Shown here: piece after piece, positions 5,408 to 5,573 of the stretch
Layout of the letters: each line of letters starts with the position of its first letter
Position numbering within the stretch: position 1 is the stretch's first letter
Source: Bacteroidia bacterium
Lineage (GTDB): Bacteria; Bacteroidota; Bacteroidia; AKYH767-A; OLB10
Reading direction: 5' to 3'
Assembly: GCA_025450095.1 (NCBI GenBank)
Contig: JANWID010000207.1
Coordinates: 1 to 5,573, forward strand
DNA length: 5,573 bases
The notes under the pieces: generated by a model
What the model saw: the letters and a program-made list of their open reading frames with translations, nothing else
Told to the model about the DNA's origin: nothing
Database searches by the model: none
Program-made: the position numbers and the translations under genes

Positions 5408-5573
5408 TTATTGTAAACGGTTGTGAGGGTATAACAGAAAATGTTTTTCCTTAACCATTTCAACCAGCTTTTCACGAAGTTCGCGGATATTCTCATTCTT
5501 CGCAGCTGAAATAAAAATTGCCGGTGCGTTTGCTTTGGCCATCCAGGAATTTTTTAATTCTTCAAGACTTACA
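5408..5573 (-). CDS. hflX: GTPase HflX, C-terminal fragment (runs off the window)
   Basis: The last 54 codons plus stop (TAA at 5410-5408) of a minus-strand gene whose start lies beyond the right edge. The residues LEELKNSWMAKANAPAIFISAAKNENIRELREKL contain the G5-type motif FISA of Ras-like GTPases (about fragment residues 20-23), followed by the final helix. The short C-terminal extension (KEKHFLLYPHNRLQ) resembles the end of Bacteroidota HflX proteins, which typically finish with a KEIHxxRYPYN-like segment. HflX binds the 50S subunit and splits stalled ribosomes under stress. The call rests on a short fragment without the G1-G4 motifs, so another TRAFAC GTPase is not fully excluded. It converges with the dioxygenase gene; the 50-bp gap holds only a weak AT-only hairpin. 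Confidence 0.75.
   Translation of the reverse strand, partial: VSLEELKNSWMAKANAPAIFISAAKNENIRELREKLVEMVKEKHFLLYPHNRLQ

Noticed and set aside
5137..5496. A 119-codon minus-strand open frame spanning the dioxygenase end and the HflX-like end
   Set aside because: It is out of frame with the recognisable HflX C-terminus and overlaps two real genes.

Overview
The window looks like an ordinary chromosomal stretch of a Bacteroidota bacterium, most likely of the Chitinophagales/Sphingobacteriales type. The AT-rich base composition, translation starts without a clear Shine-Dalgarno sequence, TAnnTTTG-like -7 promoter boxes (an exact TATCTTTG at 3548-3555), an AsmA-like protein of the Bacteroidota style and the HflX C-terminus all point that way. 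No mobile element, RNA gene, CRISPR array or prophage signature is visible.

Layout from left to right. Positions 66-2594 (-) encode a large inner-membrane-anchored AsmA-like protein. Positions 2798-3400 (-) encode an Fe/Mn superoxide dismutase with all metal ligands; its stop codon runs straight into a strong bidirectional terminator that separates it from the AsmA gene. A 204-bp divergent promoter region (3401-3604) leads to a 70-residue Ala/Glu/Thr-rich lipoprotein gene (3605-3817, +). A second bidirectional hairpin (3840-3866) serves both the lipoprotein gene and the convergent short-chain dehydrogenase/reductase (SDR) gene (3898-4686, -). A 143-bp divergent promoter region (4687-4829) separates the SDR from 3-hydroxyanthranilate 3,4-dioxygenase (4830-5357, +). 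The C-terminal end of a GTPase of the HflX type enters from the right edge (5408-5573, -).

Functionally these are mostly independent single-gene units: envelope lipid handling (AsmA), oxidative-stress defence (SOD), an unknown envelope lipoprotein, and a probable tryptophan/kynurenine catabolic pair (dioxygenase plus divergent SDR).

I see no obviously new multi-gene system. The most notable points are: (1) the SDR keeps the cofactor glycine motif but has lost the Tyr and Lys of the catalytic tetrad, and probably the Asn; (2) its promoter box lies only 4 bp before the ATG, which predicts a leaderless mRNA, and sits inside a perfect inverted repeat; (3) the other recognisable promoters also carry short inverted repeats in or near their -33 regions, including a TetR-operator-like site in front of the lipoprotein gene.
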